DNA of 64,000 bases from Borrelia persica No12 (GCF_000500045.1 NZ_AYOT01000146.1:405708-469707), one strand, 5' to 3'. Positions 9,641 through 20,162 are shown, counted from the stretch's first letter. Numbers and translations are program-made. The notes: generated by a model not told the origin, from the letters alone.

Positions 9641-10135
9641 CTAACTCCATAAAGTCCTTAAAGTTTTACCTCTTATTTGAGCTATCTTTCTAGCATCTAA
9701 AACCAAATCAAATGCTTTAAAAGTTGCCTTCACCACATTCATAGAATTATTTGAACCAAGAGATTTACTTAAAATATCATGTACTCCCAATGCTTCCATG
9801 ACAGCACGAACAGGTCCACCCGCAATAATACCAGTACCCTGAGTTGCTGGCTTAATTAAAACCTTAGCTTTTTTAAAATTTCCAATGACCATATTAGGAA
9901 GAGTACCCCTTTTCATAGGCACAGTTCTCAAATTTTTTCTAGCATTTGTTAAACTCTTTTTTATTGCATCACTAGCATCATTAGCTTTTCCAAAGCCCCA
10001 ACCAACTCTACCCTCACCATCACCAACAACCATAAATGCAGAGAAAGAAAATCGTCTTCCACCCTTTACAACTTTGGTAACTCTATTTAGTGATATTAAT
10101 TTTTCTATTTGCTTTTTATGCACTTGAGATTCCAC
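9641..10135 (-). CDS. rpsE: 30S ribosomal protein S5
   Basis: 164 residues. The double-stranded RNA-binding N domain has [20 protein letters not shown] and [12 protein letters not shown]; the C domain has [22 protein letters not shown]5 is involved in decoding accuracy and mRNA unwinding. It lies 11 bp after rplR. Confidence 0.98.
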   Translation of the reverse strand: MESQVHKKQIEKLISLNRVTKVVKGGRRFSFSAFMVVGDGEGRVGWGFGKANDASDAIKKSLTNARKNLRTVPMKRGTLPNMVIGNFKKAKVLIKPATQGTGIIAGGPVRAVMEALGVHDILSKSLGSNNSMNVVKATFKAFDLVLDARKIAQIRGKTLRTLWS

Positions 10136-10146
10136 AATAATTCCCC

Positions 10147-10506
10147 CTAAACATCAATACCAGCTTCACGCAAAGAAGTTGCAAAACCTGCAATAAGACC
10201 ATGATATCTATAACCATTTCTATCAAATATAAGTCTACTTATATTTTTATCTTTAAGTCTTTTTGCAAGAACCTCACCAAGTTTCTTGACATCATTAACA
10301 TTTTTGTTCAAATTAAGCTCCTTTTCAATAGTAGAAACACTTGCAAGAGTGTGACCTGCCACATCATCAATAACTTGAGCATAAAAATATTTATTCGACT
10401 TAAAAATCGTAACCCTAGGTCTATCTGCAATACCAAACCCAATTCTATCTCTTATTCTTTTTTTACGCTTTATATTTCTTTTTTCAGCTTCTTTCACTTT
10501 TTTCAT
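10147..10506 (-). CDS. rplR: 50S ribosomal protein L18
   Basis: 119 residues with a basic N terminus ([14 protein letters not shown]) and the conserved [20 protein letters not shown] and [16 protein letters not shown]18 binds 5S rRNA together with L5. It is flanked by rplF and rpsE. Confidence 0.97.
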   Translation of the reverse strand: MKKVKEAEKRNIKRKKRIRDRIGFGIADRPRVTIFKSNKYFYAQVIDDVAGHTLASVSTIEKELNLNKNVNDVKKLGEVLAKRLKDKNISRLIFDRNGYRYHGLIAGFATSLREAGIDV

Positions 10507-10523
10507 AAAAATTCACCTAAAAT

Positions 10524-11066
10524 CTATTTTTTTACTCCTGATTTTCCTACTTTTCGTCTGATTACTTCATTATCATATCTAATTCCTTTACCCTTATATG
10601 GCTCTGGAACTCTTAAGCTTCTAATCTCTGCAGCAACTTGTCCAACCTTACATTTATCTATACCTTCAACAGCAATTTTAGTATTACCATCAAGTCGCAC
10701 ATTAACTCCTTCAGGAATTACATACTCAAACTGAGTTGAATATCCCAAATTGAACAATAGACTATTACCTTGTTGCTCAACCCTATATCCTATACCACTA
10801 ATAGTCAGAGATTTTGAAAATCCATCAGATACTCCCTTAACCATATTATAAATCAAGCTTCTATAAAGCCCATGAAAAGCTCTTGTCTGTTTATCATTAA
10901 AAGTACGTTCAACAATAATATTATTATCTTCAACTCTAACCTTAATATTACTCTTTATTTCTTGATTTAATTTGCCCTTCTTACCTTCAACAGTTATCAA
11001 ATTATCATTAATATCAACCTTAACAGAACCAACTATTTTTATAGGAAGTTTACCAATACGTGACAT
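10524..11066 (-). CDS. rplF: 50S ribosomal protein L6
   Basis: 180 residues made of the two repeated L6 folds. It starts MSRIGKLPIKIV and ends with RVPEPYKGKGIRYDNEVIRR, the family signature. L6 contacts the sarcin-ricin loop region near the factor-binding site. Confidence 0.98.
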   Translation of the reverse strand: MSRIGKLPIKIVGSVKVDINDNLITVEGKKGKLNQEIKSNIKVRVEDNNIIVERTFNDKQTRAFHGLYRSLIYNMVKGVSDGFSKSLTISGIGYRVEQQGNSLLFNLGYSTQFEYVIPEGVNVRLDGNTKIAVEGIDKCKVGQVAAEIRSLRVPEPYKGKGIRYDNEVIRRKVGKSGVKK

Positions 11067-11086
11067 AATTTACCTACCTCTTAACC

Positions 11087-11485
11087 TTACCAAACTGAGC
11101 AAATTAGCTCACCACCTACTTTATTATCTTTGGCTTGCTTGCCAGTAATAACACCTTTTGAAGAAGATACTATTAATATGCCATATCCATTCTTTATTCT
11201 TGGCATATTTTTATACGAAGAATAAACTTTTCTACCAGGAGTTGAAATAGCATCTATTCTATTTATAGCCGAATTTCTCTTATTATCATAGTTTAACATT
11301 ACCTTAATAAAAGCAATACCTTTTTTATCCAAAACACTATAACCTTTAATGTAGCCTTCTTCTTTAAGAATATCTAATATGGACTTATTTATTTTAGACA
11401 TCTTTAAATCTACAGATTCATGTTTCACCCTACTTGCATTTCTTATCTTAGTTAACATATCTCCCACTGAATGTGTAACAGCCAT
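11087..11485 (-). CDS. rpsH: 30S ribosomal protein S8
   Basis: 132 residues with the N-terminal DMLTKIRNASRVKHESV and the C-terminal GGELICSVW, the classical S8 signature. S8 binds the central domain of 16S rRNA and in many bacteria represses its own operon. Confidence 0.98.
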   Translation of the reverse strand: MAVTHSVGDMLTKIRNASRVKHESVDLKMSKINKSILDILKEEGYIKGYSVLDKKGIAFIKVMLNYDNKRNSAINRIDAISTPGRKVYSSYKNMPRIKNGYGILIVSSSKGVITGKQAKDNKVGGELICSVW

Positions 11486-11494
11486 AAATTCTCC

Positions 11495-11680
11495 TTACCA
11501 ACTCGACTTTGAGACACCAGGAATCAATCCTGTAGATGCATGATTCCTAAAGCATATACGACACATACCAAAATCTCTCATATAACCCTTAGGACGTCCA
11601 CATAATTTACATCTATTCTTTTGTCTTGTTTTATATTTTGGCTTTCGTAAGGCCTTAACTATCATTGATTTTTTAGCCAT
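11495..11680 (-). CDS. rpsN: 30S ribosomal protein S14, zinc-binding type (type Z)
   Basis: 61 residues, the length of the short zinc-containing form. The paired C-x2-C motifs (CKLCG and CRICF) are intact. The C terminus [13 protein letters not shown] is typical. It lies between rplE and rpsH. Confidence 0.97.
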   Translation of the reverse strand: MAKKSMIVKALRKPKYKTRQKNRCKLCGRPKGYMRDFGMCRICFRNHASTGLIPGVSKSSW

Positions 11681-11694
11681 AAATAAAAACTCCT

Positions 11695-12243
11695 TTAATT
11701 ACTAAATGGCATACCAAACTTAGAAAGCAAAGCTTTACCTTCCTTATCGTTTAAAGCCGTAGTTACTATTGTAACATTCAAACCAGATATCCTCTCTATT
11801 TTATCATAATCTATCTCAGAAAATATTATTTGCTCTGCTATTCCAAAAGAATAATTACCATTCCCATCAAAAGCATTAACATTAACACCTCTAAAATCTT
11901 TAACACGAGGCAATGCTAAGTTAATAAGCTTATATAAAAACTCATACATAATATTACCACGAAGTGTAACTTTAGCACCTATTTCTTGACCTTGTCTAAT
12001 CTTAAATCCAGCAATAGCCTTTTTAGCCTTTGTTTTTACGGCTTTCTGTCCGGTAATCTGACTAAGTTCAAAAACAGCTGAATCTAAAAGCTTTTTATTC
12101 TTAACAGCATCACCTACTCCCATAGAAACAACAATTTTTTCTATCTTTGGAGCTTGCATGACAGACTTATATTGAAATTCATTAACAAGCTCTTTTACAA
12201 TATTATCTCTATAACGCCTCTTTAACTCAGGAACATAACTCAT
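11695..12243 (-). CDS. rplE: 50S ribosomal protein L5
   Basis: 182 residues, with [39 protein letters not shown] and the C-terminal [21 protein letters not shown]5 binds 5S rRNA and touches S13 and P-site tRNA. It starts 3 bp after the rplX stop. Confidence 0.98.
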   Translation of the reverse strand: MSYVPELKRRYRDNIVKELVNEFQYKSVMQAPKIEKIVVSMGVGDAVKNKKLLDSAVFELSQITGQKAVKTKAKKAIAGFKIRQGQEIGAKVTLRGNIMYEFLYKLINLALPRVKDFRGVNVNAFDGNGNYSFGIAEQIIFSEIDYDKIERISGLNVTIVTTALNDKEGKALLSKFGMPFSN

Positions 12244-12246
12244 AAG

Positions 12247-12552
12247 CTAAACATTCTCCCCATTTTTCTTAAGGTATCTTTTTTTTTCATTATTTTCAAA
12301 TTTAATGCCCATTCTTGACGCCACACCATTCCTAAATAACATTACATTTGAAATATCTATAGGTGCTTCCTTATCAATTATTTTGCTTTTTTCTTGAGGC
12401 GTTCTTGCTTTGACAACTTTCTTAACCATATTACAAGATTTAACAATGACTTTAAGATTTTTTCTATCTATGCTAGCAATTTCACCTGTTCTACCTCTAT
12501 CCTTACCACAAAGGATTTTTACACTATCACCTACTTTCAATTTTGTTTTCAT
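12247..12552 (-). CDS. rplX: 50S ribosomal protein L24
   Basis: 101 residues with an N-terminal KOW motif ([19 protein letters not shown]) and [15 protein letters not shown] at the end. L24 starts 50S assembly near the exit tunnel. It sits between rplN and rplE. Confidence 0.97.
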   Translation of the reverse strand: MKTKLKVGDSVKILCGKDRGRTGEIASIDRKNLKVIVKSCNMVKKVVKARTPQEKSKIIDKEAPIDISNVMLFRNGVASRMGIKFENNEKKRYLKKNGENV

Positions 12553-12562
12553 AAGTAGCCCC

Positions 12563-12931
12563 CTATATTACCTCTGAAGCCAATGAGACAACTTTCATAA
12601 AATTTGCATCTCTAAGCTCTCTTGCAACAGGTCCAAAAACTCTCTTACCCCTTGGATTTAAATTAGCATCAAGTATAACACACGCATTATCATCAAATCT
12701 AACATAAGTTCCATTCTTACGTCTTATCTCTTTTGATGTTCTAATAACTACGGCCTTGTGTACCTCTCCTTTCTTTACGGGAGAATGAGGAATTGCTTGT
12801 TTGATAGCAATAACTATTATGTCTCCAACCCTAGCATATCGCTTTTTGCTACCTCCAAGTACTTTTATACATTGTGCTATCTTACCACCCGTATTGTCAG
12901 CAACCGTCAAAAATGTCTGCATCTGCACCAT
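12563..12931 (-). CDS. rplN: 50S ribosomal protein L14
   Basis: 122 residues, full length for L14. The N terminus [17 protein letters not shown] and the signature [15 protein letters not shown] are clear. L14 lies at the subunit interface and is the binding site of the silencing factor RsfS. Confidence 0.98.
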   Translation of the reverse strand: MVQMQTFLTVADNTGGKIAQCIKVLGGSKKRYARVGDIIVIAIKQAIPHSPVKKGEVHKAVVIRTSKEIRRKNGTYVRFDDNACVILDANLNPRGKRVFGPVARELRDANFMKVVSLASEVI

Positions 12932-12969
12932 AATTAATCTCCTCTATTCCTACATAAAAATAACCGAAA

Positions 12970-13224
12970 TTACTTTGACCTTTCCAAGATTTCAATAAGC
13001 GTCCATCTTTTTTCTTTACTAATAGGTCGGGATTCAATAATTTTTACCTTGTCACCAATTTTTGATTCTTCCCTCTCATCATGAGCTTTGACTCTTTTGC
13101 TAACCTTTAAGTACTTATGATAGATAGGATGCATTTTTCTCTGAACAATCTCAACAACTATTGTTTTACTCATCTTATCACTAACAACCTTTCCAACCAT
13201 TTCTTTTTTATTTTCCCTTGCCAT
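12970..13224 (-). CDS. rpsQ: 30S ribosomal protein S17
   Basis: 84 residues with the OB-fold signature [14 protein letters not shown] and [19 protein letters not shown]17 is a primary 16S binder. It lies 38 bp before rplN and 5 bp after rpmC. Confidence 0.97.
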   Translation of the reverse strand: MARENKKEMVGKVVSDKMSKTIVVEIVQRKMHPIYHKYLKVSKRVKAHDEREESKIGDKVKIIESRPISKEKRWTLIEILERSK

Positions 13225-13229
13225 AATAC

Positions 13230-13430
13230 TTAAACCTTCCTAATACCTATTTCATATTCATGAACTATTGTATTAAGCCTTGCAATATCTCGCCTCAGCT
13301 CTCTTTTCTTTAAAGGATTTTCAACATGACCAACCACAACCTTAAATCTTAAGTCCATATATTCCTTCTTTAAAGCCAATCTCTTAGCTTTCATATCTTC
13401 AAGAGTCAGACCTTTAAAATCTTTCAACAT
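13230..13430 (-). CDS. rpmC: 50S ribosomal protein L29
   Basis: 66 residues forming two helices, with [20 protein letters not shown] and [13 protein letters not shown], the L29 signature. It lies at the exit-tunnel rim next to L23. It starts 3 bp after the rplP stop. Confidence 0.97.
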   Translation of the reverse strand: MLKDFKGLTLEDMKAKRLALKKEYMDLRFKVVVGHVENPLKKRELRRDIARLNTIVHEYEIGIRKV

Positions 13431-13433
13431 AAC

Positions 13434-13850
13434 TCACCTCAAATCTCGTCTTACCACAAATGTAGTTTTAACTGGAAGCTTAGAGCTAGCAAGCATCATA
13501 GCTGCCTCAGCAAGTTCTCTAGGTACTCCAGCCATTTCAAACATAACGGTACCAAACTTAACAGGAGCATTCCAATGATCAACTCCTCCCTTACCTTTAC
13601 CCATTCTAGTTTCAGCTGGCTTTTTAGTATAAGGTATATCTGGAAATACTCTAATCCAAACCTTACCACCCCTTTTAACCCTACGAGTCATAGCAACACG
13701 AGCCGCTTCAATTTGCCTTGCAGTAATAAAATCTGTCTCAAGAGAAACAAGCCCATACTCTCCGAAAGATATTTTGTTACCCTTCTGCGCCTCTCCAGAA
13801 AGTCTTCCTCTTTGTTTTTTCCTATATTTAACCTTTCTAGGACTTAACAT
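13434..13850 (-). CDS. rplP: 50S ribosomal protein L16
   Basis: 138 residues, starting [16 protein letters not shown]. It carries [20 protein letters not shown] and [18 protein letters not shown], the L16 signatures. L16 organises the A-site side of the peptidyl-transferase centre. An 88-bp spacer, unusually long for this operon, separates it from rpsC. Confidence 0.98.
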   Translation of the reverse strand: MLSPRKVKYRKKQRGRLSGEAQKGNKISFGEYGLVSLETDFITARQIEAARVAMTRRVKRGGKVWIRVFPDIPYTKKPAETRMGKGKGGVDHWNAPVKFGTVMFEMAGVPRELAEAAMMLASSKLPVKTTFVVRRDLR

Positions 13851-13917
13851 TTAACGCTCCTTAAAATTTCAGAACCATTTTTATTTTTAAAATCATCCCT
13901 ATGATTTAACTCCAATT

Positions 13918-13943
13918 ATTAATTTCTCTTTGAAGAAATTAAT
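13918..13943 (-). promoter_or_regulatory. Inverted repeat at the rpsC stop codon
   Basis: Perfect 10-bp arms (13918-13927 and 13934-13943) with a 6-nt loop overlap the rpsC stop codon. There is no T-run after it on the transcribed strand, so it is more likely a processing or mRNA-stability hairpin than a terminator. It lies in the one sizeable gap of the S10 segment. Confidence 0.4.
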
Positions 13944-14697
13944 TTTCATTTACAGCATTTCTACTTTTATTATCCTCAATTTTACCCTTATCAAAACGCT
14001 CACTCTTTTCTTTTGAAGATTTTCTATTAATAACCTGACCCGCATCTGAATTGATCTGCTTTCCTAGAATTTCTCCCTTAAATAGCCAAACCTTAACACC
14101 AATAACGCCATAAGTTGTGAGAGCTTCGGCAAAACCATAGTCTATATTGGCTCTAAGAGTATGCAAAGGAATTCGTCCTTCCTTAACTTCAAAACTTCTG
14201 GCAATCTCAGCTCCACCAAGCCTACCTGAAACTTTGATTTTTGCACCTTGAACACCTTTAGAAATAGAAGATGAAAGCGAAGATTTTAAAAGCTTTCTAT
14301 AAGAAGCTCTATTTTCTAATTGTTTTGCTATTCCATTAGCAACAATTTGTGCATCAAATTCTGGCTTTTTAATCTCTTTTATCTTAATATTAATTTTTTT
14401 AGATATTTTTCTAGTTAACAACTGACCAATTTTTTCAAGATTGGCACCTTTAACACCAATAACAGAACCAGGCCTTGGAGTAGAAATTACCACTGTTACT
14501 CTTTGAAGATTATTTCTAATAATTTCTATATCAGAAATATCGAATTTAATCCCTTTAAGAAACTTCATAGTTTCTCGTCTTATTAAGAAATCTTCGTGAA
14601 GAATTTCAGAATATAATTTTTTATCAAAATACCACTTTGATTTCCAATCCCTATTAATCTTAATTCTTAAACTGTAAGGATGTACTTTTTGACCCAT
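13939..14697 (-). CDS. rpsC: 30S ribosomal protein S3
   Basis: 252 residues. N terminus MGQKVHPYSLRIKINRDWKS; KH domain with RPGSVIGVKGANLEKIG; C domain with GAKIKVSGRLGGAEIARSFE and GRIPLHTLRANIDYGFAEAL. The last 30 or so residues form a charged Lys/Glu/Asn tail that varies between species. S3 lines the mRNA entry channel. It starts 3 bp after the rplV stop. Confidence 0.97.
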   Translation of the reverse strand: MGQKVHPYSLRIKINRDWKSKWYFDKKLYSEILHEDFLIRRETMKFLKGIKFDISDIEIIRNNLQRVTVVISTPRPGSVIGVKGANLEKIGQLLTRKISKKINIKIKEIKKPEFDAQIVANGIAKQLENRASYRKLLKSSLSSSISKGVQGAKIKVSGRLGGAEIARSFEVKEGRIPLHTLRANIDYGFAEALTTYGVIGVKVWLFKGEILGKQINSDAGQVINRKSSKEKSERFDKGKIEDNKSRNAVNEN

Positions 14698-14700
14698 ATC

Positions 14701-15063
14701 TTATTCTCCACCATACATCTTTTCATAAACTTCAACAAAAATATGACAACTTCTATTAATAAGCCTATCCGCTCTACCCCTAGCTCGAGGCCAAATACTT
14801 CTACGCTTTCTTCCATCATCCACCATAACTGTCCTTACAAATATCATATCCTCAGAAAGATTCCTATTGTGATACATGGCATTTGATGCTGCTGATTTCA
14901 CCACTTTTCCCAAAAGTTTAGCTCCTTTATTAGGCATAGAACACAATATTGCAACAGCTTCGTTATAAGACTTTCCCCGTATATTATCAGCTATAGGCCT
15001 CACTTTTTTTGGAGAAGATGGCAAATTCTTACCCTTAGCAGTATATTTTCTATTAATACTCAT
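14701..15063 (-). CDS. rplV: 50S ribosomal protein L22
   Basis: 120 residues. LPSSPKKVRPIADNIRGK near the start and the C-terminal hairpin signature with RRSIWPRARGRADRL identify L22, whose beta hairpin lines the exit tunnel close to the macrolide site. It lies between rpsS and rpsC. Confidence 0.97.
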   Translation of the reverse strand: MSINRKYTAKGKNLPSSPKKVRPIADNIRGKSYNEAVAILCSMPNKGAKLLGKVVKSAASNAMYHNRNLSEDMIFVRTVMVDDGRKRRSIWPRARGRADRLINRSCHIFVEVYEKMYGGE

Positions 15064-15069
15064 AAACTC

Positions 15070-15351
15070 CTATTTCCTCCCCTTCTTATCCGATTTAGCA
15101 TGCCCTCTAAAAATTCTCGTAGGTGAAAATTCACCAAGCTTATGCCCAACAAGATCCTCAGTAATATACACAGGGATAAAAGATTTCCCATTGTAAACAG
15201 ATATAGTAAGACTCACCATTTCAGGAATTATCGTCGAGGCTCTAGAATAGGTTTTAATTACAACCCTTTTATCTTTAATACCAGAAGAAGCTAAAACTTT
15301 TTTATAAAGACTACCTTCTATAAAAGGTCCTTTTTTAATAGATCTTGCCAC
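15070..15351 (-). CDS. rpsS: 30S ribosomal protein S19
   Basis: 93 residues, starting [19 protein letters not shown]. It contains the S19 signature with [21 protein letters not shown]19 forms a 30S head complex with S13. Confidence 0.98.
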   Translation of the reverse strand: MARSIKKGPFIEGSLYKKVLASSGIKDKRVVIKTYSRASTIIPEMVSLTISVYNGKSFIPVYITEDLVGHKLGEFSPTRIFRGHAKSDKKGRK

Positions 15352-15360
15352 TACACACTC

Positions 15361-16194
15361 CTAATTATTTCTTCTTTTAACGATAAATTTATCTGAGTAC
15401 TTATTCTTCTTTCTAGTCTTATACCCCTTAGCTGGCTGACCCCACGGAGATACAGGATGACGACCACCAGAAGTTTTACCCTCACCACCTCCATGCGGAT
15501 GGTCTATAGGATTCATCGCAACACCTCTGACCTTAGGTCTACGACCAAGCCACCTACTCTTACCAGCCTTACCAATAGAAATATTCATATAATCTTTATT
15601 GCCAATTTCTCCAAGAGTTGCCATGCACTTTTTAAAAATCATTCTCATCTCACCCGATGGAAGCTTAACTGTTACATAATCTCCCTCAAAAGCAAGAAGC
15701 ATTGCATACCCACCAGCACCTCTTACAAGTTGTCCACCCTTTCCAACACTAAGCTCAATGTTGTGAACCATTTTACCAACAGGAATATTTTCAAGTGGTA
15801 ATGCATTTCCAATTCTTATTGGAGCATTTGGACCACTCTCTAAAACATCGCCAACCTTAATGCCTTTTGGAGCAATAATATATCTTTTCTCTCCATCTCT
15901 ATATACAAGCAAAGCTATATTTGGGCTTCTATTTGGATCATATTCAATAGATGCAACTCTAGCAGGTATACCAAACTTATCCCTTCTGCCAAAGTCAATT
16001 TCTCTATAACGTCTCTTATGCCCTCCACCTCTTCTCCTAACACTAATTCTTCCAGAAGAATCTCGTCCAGCCTTAGATATCTTCCCTCTAGTTAAAGACT
16101 TCAAAGGACTATTGCCCTTACTTAACTCATCAAAAGATAAAGTTGTCTTATAACGCAAAGACGAAGTTTTTGGCCTATAAGTCTTAATACCCAT
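15361..16194 (-). CDS. rplB: 50S ribosomal protein L2
   Basis: 277 residues, full length. The peptidyl-transferase-proximal signature [13 protein letters not shown] is present, with [20 protein letters not shown] earlier and the C-terminal [15 protein letters not shown]2 is needed for subunit joining and peptide-bond formation. Confidence 0.98.
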   Translation of the reverse strand: MGIKTYRPKTSSLRYKTTLSFDELSKGNSPLKSLTRGKISKAGRDSSGRISVRRRGGGHKRRYREIDFGRRDKFGIPARVASIEYDPNRSPNIALLVYRDGEKRYIIAPKGIKVGDVLESGPNAPIRIGNALPLENIPVGKMVHNIELSVGKGGQLVRGAGGYAMLLAFEGDYVTVKLPSGEMRMIFKKCMATLGEIGNKDYMNISIGKAGKSRWLGRRPKVRGVAMNPIDHPHGGGEGKTSGGRHPVSPWGQPAKGYKTRKKNKYSDKFIVKRRNN

Positions 16195-16212
16195 ATTTTT
16201 TCTCCAAAACCA

Positions 16213-16509
16213 CTAAAAAATATTTATCTTATCTTCTTTTTTAAGATAAACATACGCTTTTTTCCATGAAGAAGTTTTTCCCTTACCAATAGGATAACCT
16301 TTTCTAGAGACAACCATTTTAACCTTGCTCTTAACATTAATCAAATTACATGATATTGGAGTAACATTAAAAAGCTCTTTAATTGCAGCACCAATTTCTC
16401 TTTTATTCGCCTGTTTTTTAACCTTAAAAGCATAAACATTCATTTTTTCTCTTTGAATATTAGTTTTCTCAGTAAGCATAGGCGAAATTATTATATCGTA
16501 AGCTTCCAT
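16213..16509 (-). CDS. rplW: 50S ribosomal protein L23
   Basis: 98 residues, with IISPMLTEKTNIQREK at the start and VNVKSKVKMV in the middle of the fold. L23 sits at the tunnel exit and docks trigger factor and SRP; the SRP RNA gene is also in this window (32.7 kb). Confidence 0.96.
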   Translation of the reverse strand: MEAYDIIISPMLTEKTNIQREKMNVYAFKVKKQANKREIGAAIKELFNVTPISCNLINVKSKVKMVVSRKGYPIGKGKTSSWKKAYVYLKKEDKINIF

Positions 16510-16529
16510 AAATCATCCTTACTATCCAT

Positions 16530-17159
16530 TTATTTAGCATAAAGCTCATTAAGCCCATTAACAGCAGATTCCAGTGCTATCAAATTTTTAGCATAAAACA
16601 AATCAACAACTCTAAGTCTATTAAAAGATAAAATCTTTAAATCTCTTATATTTTTTCCTGCTCTCTTAACCATCTGATCATCATTACCCAATAAAATCAC
16701 TGTTTTGCCATTAATTTTTATAAAATTCTTTATTATTAAAGCAAGCTCTTTTGTCTTTCCTGATTCAATAGTAAAATTTTCAACAATTTTAAGCCTATCA
16801 TCTACAGATGAACACAAACTTAAAACAGATTTAAAAGCAAGTCGTTTAACTTTTTTGGGAAGTTTATAACTATAGTCTCTTGGCTTTGGACCTAAAGCTA
16901 CACCTCCACCAACCCAAATTGGATTTCTCTTAGTTCCAACTCTTGCACGTCCTGTACCTTTTTGCTTCCAAGGCTTTTTTGAACTACCTCTAACCTCAGC
17001 TCTAGTCTTAGTTGAAGCGGTTCCAACTCTAAGATTAGCTAGCTCATTATTAATAGCATTATATATAGAACCATAACTAACATCTATGTTGAAAACTCTA
17101 TCATCTAAATCTATAGTCCTAAGTTCTTGTCCATCTTTAGAAAAAACTTTTCTCTCCAT
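16530..17159 (-). CDS. rplD: 50S ribosomal protein L4
   Basis: 209 residues from the ATG at 17159, which leaves 1 bp after the rplC stop; the frame extends 11 codons upstream into rplC but without support. Core motifs are RAEVRGSSKKPWKQKGTGRA and ALGPKPRDYSYKLPKK. The L4 loop lines the exit tunnel. Confidence 0.97.
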   Translation of the reverse strand: MERKVFSKDGQELRTIDLDDRVFNIDVSYGSIYNAINNELANLRVGTASTKTRAEVRGSSKKPWKQKGTGRARVGTKRNPIWVGGGVALGPKPRDYSYKLPKKVKRLAFKSVLSLCSSVDDRLKIVENFTIESGKTKELALIIKNFIKINGKTVILLGNDDQMVKRAGKNIRDLKILSFNRLRVVDLFYAKNLIALESAVNGLNELYAK

Positions 17160-17160
17160 A

Positions 17161-17790
17161 CTAAATACCCACTTTTTTTGCCTTCTTAACAATCACAAAA
17201 GAACCCTTAACTCCTGGCACAGCTCCCTTAACCAAAATGGCTCTTTTTTCCTCATCAATAAAAACAACTTCAAGATTTTGAATAGTTTGTTGTTTGCCAC
17301 CCATTCTGCCAGCCATTTTAGTTCCCTTAAAAACTCTAGCAGGTGTAGTAGCCTGACCTGTACCACCAAGATGTCTATGAAATTTAGAACCATGAGAAGA
17401 TGGACCACCACTAAAATTATGCCTCTTCATAGCTCCTTGAAATCCCTTACCCTTAGTAGTACCAGTAATATCCACGTATTTAATCTCTTTGAAAGCATCA
17501 AGACCAACTTCATCGCCAGCATCATAACCTTTAAGTCCTTTAAATTCTATCACATATCTTTTAGGTTCAATATTTTCTAAATTCTTATATTGACCTCGTA
17601 TAGACCTTGAAATTTTAGAACTCTTAAGATCAACAGAACCCATTATCAGGGCATCATATCCATCTCTCTCTACTGTTTTTTTGCCTATAACATAATTGGG
17701 TTCAAATTCTATCACCGTCACAGGTATCACAATTCCATTGCCTTGAAAGACCTGCGTCATGCCAACTTTTTTTCCAATCAATCCCAACAT
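17161..17790 (-). CDS. rplC: 50S ribosomal protein L3
   Basis: 209 residues. MLGLIGKKVGMTQVF at the start and QGAMKRHNFSGGPSSHGS in the loop that reaches the peptidyl-transferase centre identify L3. It lies 34 bp after rpsJ and abuts rplD. Confidence 0.98.
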   Translation of the reverse strand: MLGLIGKKVGMTQVFQGNGIVIPVTVIEFEPNYVIGKKTVERDGYDALIMGSVDLKSSKISRSIRGQYKNLENIEPKRYVIEFKGLKGYDAGDEVGLDAFKEIKYVDITGTTKGKGFQGAMKRHNFSGGPSSHGSKFHRHLGGTGQATTPARVFKGTKMAGRMGGKQQTIQNLEVVFIDEEKRAILVKGAVPGVKGSFVIVKKAKKVGI

Positions 17791-17824
17791 TAAAACACCT
17801 CAAATTCATAACTTAAAAAATCTA

Positions 17825-18136
17825 TTACTGTTTAATATCAACCTCAACTCCTGCAGGAAGTTCTAATTTCATCAAAGAATCCATCAAAGCAGAAGTAGGC
17901 TCTAAAATATCAATAAGCCTTTTATGGGTTCTCATTTCAAACTGTTCTCTTGATTTTTTATCAATATGAGGAGAACGCAAAACAGTATATTTCCTTATTT
18001 TTGTCGGCAAAGGAATTGGACCTTTAATTTGTGCCTTAGATTTTTGAACAGCTCTAACAATAGACTCAGCACTCTGATCTAATATTTTAACATCAAAACT
18101 AAAAAGTCTTACCCGTATCTTATCTTTAGTAATCAA
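17825..18136 (-). CDS. rpsJ: 30S ribosomal protein S10
   Basis: 103 residues with the signature [21 protein letters not shown]10 is part of the 30S head and in other bacteria the partner of NusB in antitermination. It lies 46 bp after tuf. Confidence 0.98.
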   Translation of the reverse strand: MITKDKIRVRLFSFDVKILDQSAESIVRAVQKSKAQIKGPIPLPTKIRKYTVLRSPHIDKKSREQFEMRTHKRLIDILEPTSALMDSLMKLELPAGVEVDIKQ

Positions 18137-18182
18137 TTTATTCTCCTAAACTTTAGAGATAATAAAATCCCTAAACCCTACA

Positions 18183-19367
18183 CTATTCCAATATTTCAAG
18201 AATCCTTCCTGAAGCAACTGTCCTACCGCCCTCTCTAACAGCAAATTCGACATTTTTGTCCATTGCTATTGAAGATATGAGCTCAACAACAATATCAACA
18301 TTATCTCCAGGCATAACCATCTCTTTACCTTCTAGATTAACCATACCCGTAACATCTGTTGTTCTAAAGAAAAACTGTGGTCTATATCCTGAAAAGAATG
18401 GTTTATGTCTTCCACCTTCTTCTTTAGTTAAACAATATATAGAGGCTTTAAATTTTTTATGAGGAGTAATTGTACCAATAGCAGCAATAACTTGACCTCT
18501 CTCAACATCTTTCTTATCAACACCTCTTAACAAAAGACCAACATTATCCCCTGCTTCACCTTGCTCAAGAATTTTTTGAAACATTTCAACACCAGTAACA
18601 GTTGTCTTTCTAGTTTCTCTAATTCCAACAATTTCAACTTCTTGTCCAACCTTAATAACACCTCTTTCAATACGACCAGTAGCAACTGTACCACGTCCAG
18701 AGATGGAGAAAACATCTTCAATAGCAAGTAAAAATGGCTTGTCAATATCTCTCACTGGAAGATCAAAATAAGTATCCATAGTGTCAAGAAGCTCTTTTAT
18801 GCATTTAGTAGCCTCAGGATCATCAGGATTTGACATAGCTCCAAAAGCTGAACCTTTTACTATTGGCGTATCACCAGGAAATCCATATTTTTCAACGAGT
18901 TCTAAAACTTCAACCTCAACAAGTTCCACAAGCTCAGGATCTGCTAAGTCTAACTTATTTAAAAACACTATTATTTTCTTTATTCCCATTCTTTGTGCAA
19001 GAAGTAAATGCTCTTTAGTTTGAGGTTCAGCACCACTATCAGCAGCAACCAACAATATTGCAGCATCCATCTGAGCTGCACCCGTAATCATGTTTTTAAT
19101 ATAGTCAGCGTGTCCAGGACAATCAACGTGAGCATAATGCCTACTTGAAGTTTCATACTCAATATGTCTAGCATTAATTGTTATCCCTCTTGCCTTCTCT
19201 TCAGGCGCATTATCAATATCCTCATATTTAAGAGCTTTAGCATCTTTATTTAGCTTTGAACAATAAATACTAATAGCTGCTGTTAATGTTGTCTTACCAT
19301 GGTCAACGTGCCCTATTGTACCCACATTAATATGTGGTTTTGTTCTTTGAAAAACTTCCTTAGCCAT
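18183..19367 (-). CDS. tuf: Elongation factor Tu
   Basis: 394 residues. G domain with [21 protein letters not shown] and LNKLDL; the effector region [14 protein letters not shown]; domain 2 with [13 protein letters not shown]; domain 3 with [15 protein letters not shown] and [13 protein letters not shown]-Tu carries aminoacyl-tRNA to the A site. It is the first gene of the leftward run and has a strong GGGAGG ribosome site. The str-operon partners rpsL, rpsG and fusA are not here. Confidence 0.98.
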   Translation of the reverse strand: MAKEVFQRTKPHINVGTIGHVDHGKTTLTAAISIYCSKLNKDAKALKYEDIDNAPEEKARGITINARHIEYETSSRHYAHVDCPGHADYIKNMITGAAQMDAAILLVAADSGAEPQTKEHLLLAQRMGIKKIIVFLNKLDLADPELVELVEVEVLELVEKYGFPGDTPIVKGSAFGAMSNPDDPEATKCIKELLDTMDTYFDLPVRDIDKPFLLAIEDVFSISGRGTVATGRIERGVIKVGQEVEIVGIRETRKTTVTGVEMFQKILEQGEAGDNVGLLLRGVDKKDVERGQVIAAIGTITPHKKFKASIYCLTKEEGGRHKPFFSGYRPQFFFRTTDVTGMVNLEGKEMVMPGDNVDIVVELISSIAMDKNVEFAVREGGRTVASGRILEILE

Positions 19368-19674
19368 GAATCACCTCCCAAAAATTTGCACTCCAAATCT
19401 TCATCTATTCTTCAAAATTCTTAAATTAAGAACTTTATCTTGTTCCTTTACTAAAGGATAATAACATTATATAAAAATATAAAAATAAAACCATCATTAA
19501 AAAAACATACTTTCTTAGAAATTGACCCGATCATCGTGTTTTTCTAAAAGAATTCTTAACAACTCAATTAGTCTACACATTATTTTCAATATAGTCAATA
19601 CACTCAATATTCTTCATTAAAATTTAACAAACATATCTAAGCACAATATTAAAAGGTTACAATAAAATAACACT
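19368..19674. promoter_or_regulatory. tuf/S10 operon promoter and leader region
   Basis: About 300 bp without a gene. On the minus strand a TATAAT lies at 19466-19471, roughly 100 nt before tuf, with no clear -35. The leader then holds two short inverted repeats: CCTTTA-C-TAAAGG (19445-19457) and TTCTTAA-A-TTAAGAA (19418-19432). These could fold in the mRNA leader. The right part (19501-19674) is AT-rich with no recognisable site except a possible promoter for the small lipoprotein gene. Confidence 0.45.
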
Positions 19675-20064
19675 ATGTTAAAATACGATCTAAATCATAA
19701 AATATTAAAAAGTATTACAATATTTACCCTAATTATAAATACTTCTTGCACTAAAAACAATTCTATAAAATCAAAAGAAATAGGTAGAGAAATTACTTAT
19801 ATCATCAGCATAAAGAAAAACACAGACAAAATCGAAATTGTAACATTTAATACTAACAAAAAAAACGAATTAATCATAACTCTTAAGAACAACAAAAAAA
19901 TAGATATAAAACAAAATTCATTGGCAATCTTTAAAAAAGGAAATAAAACTGGTCATATAATCAAAGAAGGCATCAAAGCAGGAGAAGAAAAAACTTTTAA
20001 ATTAAATATGAATATCAACAAAAAACAAAAAAATATATTTTATATATTTTTAAAACAAGACTAA
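19675..20064 (+). CDS. Small putative lipoprotein of unknown function
   Basis: 129 residues. A hydrophobic N-terminal segment (about 10-24) ends in IINTSC, a plausible spirochaetal lipobox with Cys25; the rest is polar, Lys/Asn/Ile-rich and beta-like (alternating EIVTFNTNKKNELIITLK). I do not recognise the family. It stands alone on the + strand between two leftward transcripts. The ribosome site is poor (AAAGG lies 19 nt upstream), so expression is less certain. Confidence 0.6.
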   Translation: MLKYDLNHKILKSITIFTLIINTSCTKNNSIKSKEIGREITYIISIKKNTDKIEIVTFNTNKKNELIITLKNNKKIDIKQNSLAIFKKGNKTGHIIKEGIKAGEEKTFKLNMNINKKQKNIFYIFLKQD

Positions 20065-20162
20065 CATTCTCAAAATTGTTTTTTAAATATTCAATTACAT
20101 AAAATATACACAAATATACAAATTACTAAAACAAAATTACAATCCAACTTCACACACTTTTC

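Noticed and set aside
10201..10734. 177-codon frame antisense to rplR and rplF
   Set aside because: Shadow of two conserved ribosomal genes; low-complexity product.
17086..17580. 164-codon frame antisense to rplC and rplD
   Set aside because: Shadow of L3 and L4; no ribosome site and Ser/Leu/Phe-rich product.
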